Of a stretch of 64,000 bases of DNA, positions 52,731-63,713 are shown piece by piece (positions within the stretch are counted from its first letter, which is position 1; each line of letters begins with the position of its first letter). Source of the stretch: Paragordius varius (taxonomy: Eukaryota > Nematomorpha). The notes under the pieces are model-generated. The model was not told the DNA's origin, did no database searches, and saw nothing but the letters and a program-made list of their open reading frames with translations. The DNA is taken from NCBI GenBank assembly GCA_964247055.1, contig OZ176053.1:6386001-6450000 (forward strand), written 5' to 3'. The translations under genes were made by a program, and so were the position numbers.

Positions 52731-54747
52731 AATTAAAAATTCATTTATCGAACTTGATTCCGTCTTTCCAATTCATCGGGATGTGCAGCAAAATGTGAAT
52801 TGACAAAACACAAAGGCGTTCCGTATAGAGTAAAACGGATGGCAACACCACCTTTATTTCCCTATTAAATTAAATTTAATGTTTAATAATGAAAATTTTC
52901 AATATTTAAGTATTAAAATTTATATTTTGTTTTTTAGGTGGCAAAATAAATTTGCCCATAATTAATTATACGGAATTAATGATTTTGCATATGTCAGATA
53001 TATATATGACAGAGAATTGTTATGACCAATCTACAATGTGAAAATGATAAAAAAAATAATAATAGCGTAAAAATGAAAAAAGTAAAACTCTATATATAAA
53101 CATTTTCTTAAAAATGAAAAAAAGTCATCTGGAGATTTTTTATTTCATGTTCGATTTAATGTTTACTGTTTTGTTGGCACAATCGAATGTAATTATCAAA
53201 GAAAAGGTATACCATTTTTCCTAGCAGACCTGTCCCAATCGTTTCACTCCCAATGTCACTTATGTGACGCAATAAATCCTTTTTGACAAACACCACCAAC
53301 ATTATACCTACATATATAAGACAAAACAACCATTTAAATACTTAATTTCTACTTTTATAACAAAACAGAAATTCAAAGTACTCTTGCCGCTTATTGTAAA
53401 ATAAAATTTAACATGCAAATATGGATGAAAAATGGGAATGACCGTATTATTAAAACGTCATATTGATAATTAAAATTGAATATTTGTTTCAATAATTATA
53501 CGGAATTAACTTACCGACAAGCCTGACCAAATGTAATTTTACGTAAGGAGAAAAGGGGGTAATTTCTTCAATCTCAGTATCCTTAATTTCAAGAGCAGGG
53601 TGCAATGATGTTTTACGCAAAGCATTTGGATGAGTTTTTATATGAGAATCTGCCATTTTTCCATCATCATTATCGCTAAAATTCTCAAGTTTTCTGGTTA
53701 AATTGGTGACTAGATGGCCCGCCGAAGACATGTCTGTATTATCATCTATTAAAGAGGCTCTTGGTGTGCTGTAACGAGAATGTGAAAGTATACTATCATC
53801 AGATGCCAAATTTAAGGCCTCTAACCCAATATCTGATGGAGGGTGGTGTGTTGTACCTATATATTGAATGATAAAAAATGTTGGTTTTTGATAGAATAAT
53901 GCGAAACTTATAGTACACCATAAACTATTAAACCCAAAGAAATTATTGATCAAGATATGATTAATTTTAATTTTGCAATGCCAAAATTAGATCCAAATTT
54001 ACAACAGAATTATATACGTAAAGTCACATTAAAAAAACCTTTACCCTGATCATGAGATGAATATTTTTCTTTCATTCTGGACAGAATTTTGTCAGATTTT
54101 TCGGGCTGATCAGAAGTGTCTAAAAGAGAGGATGAGGAGACATGTTTGAGAGATGATTGCGTTTCTTTTGGCAATTTTTGTTTGTTAATATTTTGTGAAT
54201 ACTTTTTGGGACTGATATAGTAATTTTGAATATTTTGGCTAATGTTTCCCCATTTTTTACCATAATACTTGTTGTAATGATTAACAACTTTTCTTAAACA
54301 TTTATCACAAGCAGTTAACCATTCTGCTTCTTTGTGAGATTCATAAAAAATATATGCCTCGGTTCTTAAATCCAATTCCTGAAAACTAAAAATAATTTAT
54401 TATTAACCCCAGCGCAACAATATCGGCAGGCTTAGATGATTCTTCAGGATAATCGCCCAACCAAGGTGACAAATCTTCATTAACTGTTTGGCCATTAACA
54501 TTCCAAGAGCCAATAAAAATCCTTTGATGAAATTATATAAAACTTAATATCCTTTTCCTTTGTAAATTCACTTTTATGCTTAGACAAATGTTCTTTTATC
54601 ATTTCATCCCTGTCTATCACAGGTGGTTTCGTAAAGAATTTGCTCATTTTTAATTGATTTGGATAAGTACCATGCCAAAATGTATGGGGGTAAAAAGACC
54701 TCTGCAAAATTTTACTTTGAAAGTATTTAGCCAGTTCATAAAAGCAT
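46967..54747 (-). CDS. OCRL/INPP5B-type inositol polyphosphate 5-phosphatase
   Basis: About 998 residues recovered; removes the 5-phosphate from PI(4,5)P2 on endomembranes. Exons in transcript order: 54747-54544, 54521-54408, 54385-54045, 53856-53515, 53307-53213, 52861-52754, 52677-52610, 52542-52431, 52169-52060, 51879-51735, 51620-51510, 51231-51054, 50376-50228, 50186-50028, 49466-49254, 48819-48735, 48527-48358, 47356-47245, 47148-46967. The phosphatase domain has [53 protein letters not shown] and [10 protein letters not shown], so it should be active. An ASH domain ([41 protein letters not shown]) and a RhoGAP-like domain ([31 protein letters not shown]) follow. A roughly 180-residue insertion interrupts the phosphatase domain. 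The start and any N-terminal PH domain were not found; they may lie in 54748-57616. The 50187-50227 intron (41 nt) is uncertain. Confidence 0.9.
47620..47871 (-). other. Possible alternative 3' exon in an OCRL-like intron
   Basis: An open frame of His/Asn-rich then basic sequence ([15 protein letters not shown]) inside the 1,001-nt intron 47357-48357. It is preceded by an acceptor-like ATATTAG at about 47854 and ends with a stop. A donor-like G|GTTTGA in the preceding exon has a matching phase, so an alternative truncated C-terminus is possible. It may equally be chance. Confidence 0.25.
50700..50942. mobile_element. Foldback MITE copy C, one arm only
   Basis: The core and right arm match copy B, with four GGGTGAA-type units and the end AAATGGTATA. 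The left arm of tandem units is missing, so this is a truncated or rearranged copy. It lies in the OCRL-like intron 50377-51053. The left limit is approximate. Confidence 0.65.
52690..52728. repeat. (TA)n microsatellite
   Basis: About eighteen TA dinucleotides in the 76-nt intron 52678-52753 of the OCRL-like gene, filling about half of it. The splice sites on both sides remain intact. Confidence 0.85.
54386..54407 (-). other. Second 22-nt intron in OCRL-like gene
   Basis: It starts GTTAAT and ends TTTTAG and splits a glycine codon GG|T. Its removal creates [17 protein letters not shown], the second motif of the family. It lies one 114-nt exon after the first 22-nt intron. Confidence 0.88.
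54522..54543 (-). other. 22-nt intron in OCRL-like gene
   Basis: It starts GTTTTA and ends TCAAAG. Its removal joins KEKDIK to [10 protein letters not shown], the invariant first motif of the 5-phosphatase domain; without it that motif is out of frame with the upstream exon. Confidence 0.85.
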
Positions 54748-55129
54748 CTGGATGAAAAATAATTCAATATAAAAATTTATTTTATCTTATCATTGGTTGT
54801 TTTTTTAATATATTAACGCTTTATAAATATGTTTTTATTTAAAATTTAATGATATCAATTATTGTGACATAGTAGTAAATTTATTCGGGCGCTTCCAAAT
54901 ATTTGGTAGATTCTGTGTGGGAGGTAACCCCTGTCCCAAAACATATGAAACCGTAGACATGAGGTATGAAGCGTTCACAGTGGAGGTAGGAGCATTCCTA
55001 GTGCATTTTCTAGATGCCTCGATCCATATTGTGGTTCTCAACCTTTAGCAAAAAACTATTTTCATGAAAGCTGTTTTTTAAAAATAAAAAGCTATTTATT
55101 TAATAAAAAATTTTATTAGGGCTTGTAAC
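54748..55129. other. Upstream of first recovered OCRL-like exon
   Basis: The 5' end of the OCRL-like gene should lie here or further up. A less AT-biased stretch at 54859-55041 is open on the minus strand for 60 codons but I do not recognise the product; it may be a transposon fragment or an unrecognised exon. Confidence 0.3.
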
Positions 55130-55137
55130 TTCTAGAG

Positions 55138-55380
55138 TAGGGCTCTTCATGAATAGGTTGGCGGGCAGCATTTTTTGATCGAAACGAGGATGCGCATTCA
55201 AAAAATATATGAGTATTAACAAATATTTTAGATTTCAATTTGACTCTAAAAACTATATTTATATTAACAATTTCTGCTCTTAATTATTTCACCATTTTGT
55301 TAGATTTTGCATTTTTAATTTCTAGCGGCCTATAAATACTAATACGGCCCAACCGGCGGTACGCGTGTTGGTCACCCCTG
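55138..55380. mobile_element. 243-bp hAT MITE with 8-bp target duplication
   Basis: Exact direct repeats TTCTAGAG flank it at 55130-55137 and 55381-55388. It begins TAGGGCTCTTC and ends GTTGGTCACCCCTG, with sub-terminal GCGGGC and CGGCCC motifs. The ends match only partly, so it has diverged, but the target duplication is intact. Confidence 0.85.
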
Positions 55381-55794
55381 TTCTAGAGGTTATAATTTGA
55401 ATATATCCCAAATCCAAATGAAACAGCTGATTTTGTATTTATGATTAGCTAAATGTGCTCCAGATATTTTAACTCATTAAATTTTATTTTTAGCCAGATT
55501 TATTTTTTTACTATTCTTTGGCTTTGTGACATCAGGATATTTTTTACTTTTTAATATTTTTAGAATATGCGTCTAAAGGACATGGAATTTATCTAGCCCA
55601 ATTTTTTAATGCTCTAGGGTACAGAACTCCTTTATACGCGATCACTCCTAAATTTTGTGATCTCATAATTTTGGCAAAAATAGAAATTTAATTCAGTAAT
55701 GATCTTTGTATAAAAATTATAAACAATTATTGGGTGTGTGCAAAAAAGCTTTATATTTGACATCAAGTTTATAAATAATAAAAAAGACATTCTC

Positions 55795-57205
55795 AGTTTT
55801 AAACCGGTAGACCCCTACCCACAAACCTATATGGAAGCGCTGAATTCTTTGCATTTATAGGGCATTGGAATCATCTTAGATACCATCGTCTCACAGGTTA
55901 TTCGAAATATCACCTCACAACTCAATAATCATTATATGAAGGGCATAAAGGGATAAAATAACCCCTAATAAAAACCCCTGACCTTAATTTTTATCTAGTT
56001 ACGGGTAATACAAATTTTAATGAGCTCATATAGCTTCATAAATTTTCTGTAAACTAGCTCCAAAACAACTCAATTTCTATATAGTGGCACAGTTTTTGGC
56101 GTGTAGCTCCTTACCCAGTGGCAGGTTTAAATAAAGCGTTGGGCAAAATTTTGTATATGGGGAATATCTGGAATTATTATGGATTCCATATGTTCCCATA
56201 GGTTTTTGGAAATAATGTTTCAAAACTTAAAAAATTATAGATTCGCATTTTCAGGGCGTAAAACTTTATTTAGCCACTCATTAAAATTCCCTATGTTAAA
56301 ATATTTGTTTCTTAAGGGGTAAAAAATATTTTAGGCCCTTATTGAACTCACACAGTGTCTATAGGTTTTTTGAAATTTGGCTCCAAAGTCACGCTGTATC
56401 GATATAGTGGCACAGTTCTAGACGGGTAGCCCACTACCCAGAGGGCAATAGATGAAAGACGTTCGATAAAAAATTTTGCCTTTATAGGGAAACACCTGGA
56501 ATCACCATTTATTCCATATGATATTAATCGTTTTTGAATGATTTTAAAACTAAATAATAGTACAATGATAGTGCATTATTCAGGGGGTGAAGGGCCTAAT
56601 TAAGGGCTAATTTTTAAAAACCGCACCACATAAATTTTTTCCTTGTTACGGGTAATATTTAAGCACCGATTCAACTCTTATGGCCCGATAGGTTTTCTAA
56701 AATTTAGCCCACACGCTATTTCAATATGACGGGCAGTTTTTAGCGGGTATCTATTTACCCAGCAACCAATATAAAAAACACGACTAAAATTTTTGCCTCA
56801 GAGAATACCTGGAGTTCTTATTTAATTTTTATGTTATACTTGGGAGAAAGATATATAAAAAAATTATTTTTGTGGACTTGGTTTTTTTGAAAAAAATGGC
56901 ATTTTACGGGGGAGGCCGGTAAAAAGAGCGCCTAAATTAAAAAAACGAGCCTACTATGTTCGGCGCAATCGAAAATAAGTAAAAAAATAATTGAAATCGA
57001 ATACAACACGTTTTCTGAAGAATTGTCTCAAAGATATGATTTTTGTGGACTTGTGTATTCAAAAAAACCGTTTTTTACACGGGGTGGGCCCAAACCGGGA
57101 GCCTAATTAAAAAAGAGCGAAGCTGTCGGCGAATTCATTAATGATTATATTTTTCGACATTTGGAATTGTATGGATCTACCGGTTTTCTAACAGATCCTA
57201 AAGCC
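55795..57205 (+). repeat. Degenerate tandem array followed by Rep1 unit
   Basis: At least three divergent monomers of about 300 bp (around 56000-56340, 56340-56660, 56660-56870). Each carries GCTCCAAAAC, TATAGTGGCACAGTTTT, a GGGTAGCTCCTTACCC-like motif, a CCTGGAATCA motif, GGGCTAAT and TTGTTACGGGTAATAT. A Rep1 unit at 56880-57205 closes the block. Confidence 0.75.
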
Positions 57206-57616
57206 AACATTTTCGATTTTTATAAATATATATATATATTAGGCACCTCATATTGCTTTTGTTTCGAGATCTAAGAGAGTATTGGGTTCTTTTATACTAA
57301 TTTAAACCAGATTATTCATTAGTAAAAGATCCGCCAAATTATATTATTTTTTAAATCCAAAAACCCGAGTAACAAACATCGCAATAAATATATTTATTGT
57401 GATAAAAATAAAATGATAACATAGAGTTAAAATAGTAATAAATGAGTTAGACATTTGTTTCGTTTGTCACAGCGTTCTCTTCATTATTGAGGCTAAAAAA
57501 TGAATAAACATATAGTGCTCGGTTTTTTTAATATTGTGTATTGTGACCATAAATTACTCTGACAAAAATTTCCAGCTTTTTAAATTTTTTTCCAAAATTA
57601 TTTTATTATAAAAGAT

Positions 57617-60600
57617 TTAAAAATACCATTGTTTAGCTTCTTCAATTGAAACAAGTGGTCCATATAACATTTCATACTGGCGCAGTTTAAACTTAGCCAC
57701 AATCAGGCTCTGTTGCATTTTCCATTCTTTTGTTTTGCAGGTGAGATTATTGCAGTGGTGTATTAAAAATCTATTTTTGGCTTCTTGCACCGTATTTTCA
57801 AAAGATAACGTTTTGCCCATGTTCTAAATTAGTCAGAAGAAGTTTTTAATTACTACTCATATAAAAGTTAACACTAACTTAATATACCATTAACAATACA
57901 ATTTCACCCTTGAACAATTCAAATTCACCCTCGAACAATTTGAATTCACCCTTGAACAATTAACTCACCCTAAAAACAATTATGTGTTTTTGAACTAATT
58001 TAACTCATTATTTATATAATATATATCTTTATGGCATAGTTTATTATTTTTATTTTAAACAAAATTATATTTTTTAAAAATATATTAAAATATAGGTAAT
58101 TTTTAATTTAAAAAAACACATAATTGATTTTAGGGTGAATGTGAATTGTTCGCAGGCGATTCTTCAAGGTGAATTTTTGAATTGTTTAGGGTGAATTGGA
58201 ACTGTAAATGGTATAATATAAAATTAGAATAGATAAATAAACAATAGACTTTATAATAATATTGCAAATATTTATAGTCAAAGTCATTGCAAAGAAGCTA
58301 GACACCTAAGTTTAAATAAATATGATAATATATATCATTATACCAAAGATATTAAGCCACAGAGGCCGTATTTGTCGATTTTGCGAATATGATTGCGCAA
58401 AAATTTGAAATATATATGTTCCAATCCCAATAATAGTAAGCTTAGAACTATCCCAGCACCCAATAATGTGAAGGCCGAAATGAAATTTCTAAGACCTAGG
58501 GGGTGACTTGTATCATTTTGATTTTTCTTAGTTTTGCAATCTCCTGCCAGCCAAAAATGTTGCAATCGATCCATATCGCCTGCATAATAAATTAAAACAA
58601 ATTTTACAATATATTATATGGAAGGAAGAGCACAATAAAAAGAAATTTTAAGTGTCAGTATTAACTATAATCATTCGAGTCGCTTTTGACTAAAAAAAAT
58701 TGTTTAATCATTGGATGGCTTACTTAGGTTTGCCGGAACCATAATAATAAAAACAATACCGTTTTCCTGATACTTCATAAGAGTTGAATCAACTATTGAT
58801 TTTAAATCAGAATCTTTTGGGAAGGCCAGGGAATAGCCAGTCATAGCAAACCAGGATCCAACCGTCAATATTTTGCATTGATCATCTCTTCCCACAAGAT
58901 ATTCGAGAACGCGACCATCATAAATAAAAGCATCCAAACTTCTAAAATTAGCAATTTTATGAATAGTTTATCAAATGGTAAAAAAAATATTTTTATTTTA
59001 CCCATTTTTTACGGCACTAATTCCGTCTCGAACGTGACTTTTATTGTATATTTCCATATAGCTATACATTTCAGGATAATTTCGTTTTATGTTCAATGCA
59101 GATGGGCTGAACATTACAGTTCCATATCTGAACGGAGGCTCTTTTAGATAAGGATTACGTAACTAAAAAGTTGACATAAATTTAAACTTTTTATACAAAT
59201 AAAGAATGATTTTTCTGAAAATCTAATCATCTGTGCCTAGGCTCCGTTAGTTTTTAATTATATTTATATGCCATAATAAGACTAATAAATTTTGTTTGGT
59301 TATTGACCGTTCAAAAAAGTATAACCGATTTAACAGCTTTAAAATGCAGTCTTTCGTAGGCATAAGTCAATCAATATTACATTATATGTTGTAACTAAAT
59401 TAAAGTTGCCTAATCTATTTTATTTAAGCTTTTACCATAATCTATATATTTAATTACACGAAATAATTTTTTGGGCTTAAATGAATTTATGAATGCTTGT
59501 CGAACCCAAAATATTTTAATTATTTTAAGTTTTTCTTCAAAATTTTTATAATATTGTAAAAATTTTAATAAATGATTCACCCTTGTATCATGTATGCCCA
59601 CAAAATCGTAATGATCCTCTTTGGAAATCATAAATGCTGCCAAATTCGCCGTATAACTTGCAATAAACACCATGGCAACCATGGACCAAATCGTTATAAG
59701 GTAGCGACTTGTGTGACTTTTTGGCACATCAACCTGCACCGAAGCTCCAAACAAAATGGCCCATGCTAGCCATATAGACCGGAAAACGGAAAAATTTATT
59801 GGTTGAACTATGGAAGAAAATAATTCCTTTAAGATCAGCAATTAGATGGTATGAGTAAATATACATTTCTAGTTTTTTTCATAAATTATTGCCAGATAGC
59901 ATTTTTCAGCAAAGGGAAAATTTATTGGCCTACATCTATTTTTTTCACTTTTTACTGTTATCAGCCAGTAACAATGATCTTTGATGTTTTTGTTTTCTCG
60001 CAATAATTATTGAAAAACTAGCAATGTATATTTAATCATACTGTTTTAATAACCTTTATTAGAGGATTTGGTGTCGTATCTTGGACTAATATACTCATAT
60101 AAGAATATGGATAACGCAGCAGCATGTATGCAAATCAAAAGTATTAAGATCCAAGTCAAATAATCAAACGGTTCTAGGAATAAAAAATTTAGGTATTAAA
60201 ATTGAGTTCTTGCATAAATAAATAATGCAATTAGACCGAACCCACATTGGCATAAAATATACCGGCGAAAAGAAAATTTTATAGATACTTTTGTATTGGT
60301 GTTAATATATAACATATTAATATGATTTGTAACAGATTAAATATTTTAAATGATATTTCTGGCGTATTAAATTTTAACATTAGATTAAAAATAATAATTA
60401 TAAAAAATAGTCTTTCATATACCTTAAATTATAATTTTTTTATGATTTTAAAGAAAAATAGATTAATTGTGATTTAAAATACCAATTAACCGCACATGTC
60501 TTAAAGATGCGTTTATTGCGACATATGCTAAATTAGGCAATAATTTCAAATTATTATGGTGTTTTCATAGTCAAAGTTGTAAGTCAAAAAATCTTTTATC

Positions 60601-63600
60601 TGTCATTTTCAAATCGATTTTATATAAAATAAAAAAATCCTACCCAAAAATGCGATAGGAGATATAGAGCCAGTTCTGAGCGAAACCGCAATAGCAATAC
60701 CCGTTTCCAAAAAAGGGATGGAGAAATCTATGGTTTGTGAGTGCTGAGAAGTTATAGTAAGGCCAATAGACATATCAAAATGTTCTGCTATAATTTCATC
60801 CACGATAATGTCAGTTTTGCTCTTAATTTAAACAGATAACGATTAATTATTATTACCTAAAAGTTAACTTATCAAATTAAATTATGCAAATATTAAAATA
60901 AAAAAATCATATTAATTGATATTTATTACACAAAAAATAACAATAATTAAGGGACTTTTGAATTTTGAAGAAAATTTATGCTATTAGATCAGCAAATCAT
61001 ACCTTTTTAGCATCTAGGGCATGAGCATCTGTAACATACATTAGCTCATATGAAAAGCTTAAGTCTTGGGATAACTTTTCCAAAATGTCCACAAAGTAAC
61101 CTGAACAACAATGCTTTGTTTTTGACATTCTTTCATTTCTAAATAGGGAGATAATATAGGCTTAATAAGCAAATATATCAAAAAATAAATTTCCTACTGT
61201 AAATATTAAAATCGGTCTGGTTTCAGATCATTCATCTATTAACAAATAAAAAATATAAATACTCCTTGTTACAAAAAGATTTTTTTGGGATTAGAGTTAG
61301 ACCCTGGACCATTTGCTTTTTTGAAACCGATCAGGGTTCCACGGTTATGTTTTAGTAAATTTTAAAAGTATTTTTCGAAAAATGAAATTTTATATGACTT
61401 TTCACAATGTATCAAAATAACAGCTAATTCTGAAAAACCACAATAGGAACTGGAACATATAGCTTTCTTTGACAATTTTTTTTGAAACTGACCCGTTTAT
61501 TTAAGTTTTGGTTTTAAACCTGTGAACACTTTTAACAATGAAAACAATCCTGACTTAGAACTTTTTTGGTATTAATATTTGAATAACCAGCCCCAATTCG
61601 GGGTTAATTTTGCTTACTTTAGTTTTAATGTGTAACAAGCGACACCTCCATCACAACTAGAAGACGAAGACGCGTGTTTTGGTGATCTTAAAACTTTATC
61701 ATTCAAATCCATTGATATGACAAATGGAGATTCTTCTAATGTCAAAATTCTCAGGTGAATACGTTCTGGTATACCCTTTGGTGGCACGTGGGCGTTACCG
61801 GGCCATACAATATCTTTGATTCTAAGTCCACCAGAAGATCTCCAAACACCAATCTAAAATATAGGTGAACTTAGCTCTATTATATATTTTTAATTAGTAT
61901 CAATTAAATTATAACTCGGCGAAATATTTTATATATAATTATTGAGTTTTTGGAACAAACATTATAAAAATAGCAAAGGTGTTATAAATGTGACAAAATA
62001 AATTTTTTTAACCCAAACCTTCGTCCAGGAGCGCTCATTGTTAAAGTTTATTATGTTAAGGATGATGCTTTGAGACACACCAACAGAATCAAACGTTATT
62101 ATCTTTTTATTTGAGCCGTGAGATATGTTGGTATTTAATAGATACCTTTAACATATATAAAATTAATATAAAACGATATTAATTCCTATATTACCGAGCG
62201 CCTATTTACCCTAGCTATTTTACACCAATCAAATTTATTAGGTTAATTTTAGAATTAGCTTTTATATCCATCCCCTATACCGCCTTCTTTCTGCTTTCAT
62301 TATCATAAAACGCTATTAGTTTACTATTTGAAAATAATTGGCCATAGCCATTGTTTGGGATTTATTAAGGTCCATTCATTTTAATATTACATTTTTAAAT
62401 TAATAAGAAATTGGACCGTAAAATTCGATAGTTAATACTTTGTCTGAAGCTCTAAAAGAAATATATTAGAGGGTGAAAAAATTGGGAAAAACAGGCATTA
62501 ACTAGCAATCAGCATACACTGTTTAATTTTTGATTTAAAAAAATACTTAATGTTTCTGTTCCAATGGCTATCTATAATTTACTTAGATTCCACAATGATA
62601 ATCGAAAATGCGTTAAGTCTAAACTATTCACATATTTTATATAAAACCATGTAATTATCTAATACTTGTAAAATAGCTCTCCGAAACCGTTACCATTTTC
62701 TTTTGGCTCATAATTATACAAGTCATCATGGCAAACCAAACTTTTATTGTTAAGCTTTATATAGTTGACGAGAGCAGATTCATTCAAAGTTTTCATCATG
62801 TTGTTGATGGCATCAATGAAAACGGATGCGCCGATTTCGATCTGTTCCACTAAGGATTCAGGTGTAGTATCATAATGTACGCCAAATAAGCCAATAGGGT
62901 ATGTCTATATTATATGTTATACCATATAAACGATTTAGGAATAAATGGAGATAAAATAACTCTCTAAACTTATTAACCATCATTTATTTGTTTTATATTA
63001 TTAGTATTTTTAAAATTGGTAATTTATTAGTATTTAATGCTTATCATAAACCTTTGGACATTTTTACGGTGCCTTGAAGTACAATATATACATATCAAGG
63101 TTACATATTTTTGGGATACGAGTTAAATATGAATATTAGTTATAACTACAAATTATATTTTTTTAAGAGCTCAATATACAGTATGCGCATTTGTTTTAGT
63201 CAAATCACATTATTGTTGGCCAAAATAATAGAGTACCGTATGTTATAAAATAAATTTTGTCTATAAATAAAATAAATTTTTATGTTGTAACATAGAAAAA
63301 AAATGTAATTTTAACGATTCGCTGTTTTTTTACACATACGCTACTATATTGCCATGAATTGACCAACATTAAAGTATACTATACCATAATTTGGGATATT
63401 TGTAAATTTAAATATTTATAGCCCTTGTTGAAAAAATACTAAAGTGGCTAAAGGATTCGATTTTGGCTATATATCAAAAAGTTATATCTATATTGAAATG
63501 CTCGCAAGCCCTCAAACCCGTAAAAGATACATTTTTTCAAAACATATACATCACAGGGATATTCAACCTATCCGATTGATAGGATTTATAAATGTACGAT

Positions 63601-63713
63601 AAATTATTATACATTATTTTTATCAAAATCGGCAAAATCATTGAAATCACCAACAACACATTGAGTTACGATCCACATATAATCCGTTCCAGTGATTTGT
63701 AGTTTATTTGCCA
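57617..63713 (-). CDS. NMDA-type ionotropic glutamate receptor subunit, GluN2-like (5' end outside window)
   Basis: Ligand-gated cation channel subunit at the plasma membrane. Exons: 63713-63613, 62904-62666, 62145-62019, 61853-61618, 61138-61003, 60821-60644, 60173-60054, 59807-59581, 59162-59001, 58941-58760, 58579-58344, 57823-57617 (last one tentative; otherwise a stop at 58338-58340 ends the protein). The end of the amino-terminal domain ([22 protein letters not shown]), ligand-binding half S1 ([25 protein letters not shown]), M1 (about 60060-60170), pore loop, M3 with [12 protein letters not shown]2 ([21 protein letters not shown]) and M4 are all present. [15 protein letters not shown] and AAFMI point to GluN2 rather than GluN1. 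Ligand-site and pore residues are altered and the frame breaks once in exon 59001-59162; see findings. The cytoplasmic tail is short, at most about 90 residues. Confidence 0.85.
57883..58215. mobile_element. Foldback MITE with tandem sub-terminal repeats (copy B)
   Basis: Begins TATACCATTAACA and ends TGTAAATGGTATA. Each arm is built of about 20-bp tandem units of the type TTGAACAATTCAAATTCACC, in opposite orientation in the two arms, around an AT-rich core. It lies in the proposed last intron of the GluN2-like gene. The same core and arms occur in copies at 17883-18126 and about 50700-50942. Confidence 0.8.
59016..59037 (-). other. 22-nt GT...AG segment at a frame break in the GluN2-like gene
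   Basis: The minus strand has a run of five A just before GTCACG, and 22 nt later ATTAG. Four A would keep KSHVRDGIS in frame with both flanks; with five the frame is lost and soon meets TAG. Splicing out exactly these 22 nt also restores the downstream frame (GSLDAFIYD) but deletes a conserved stretch of the S2 lobe. Confidence 0.45.
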
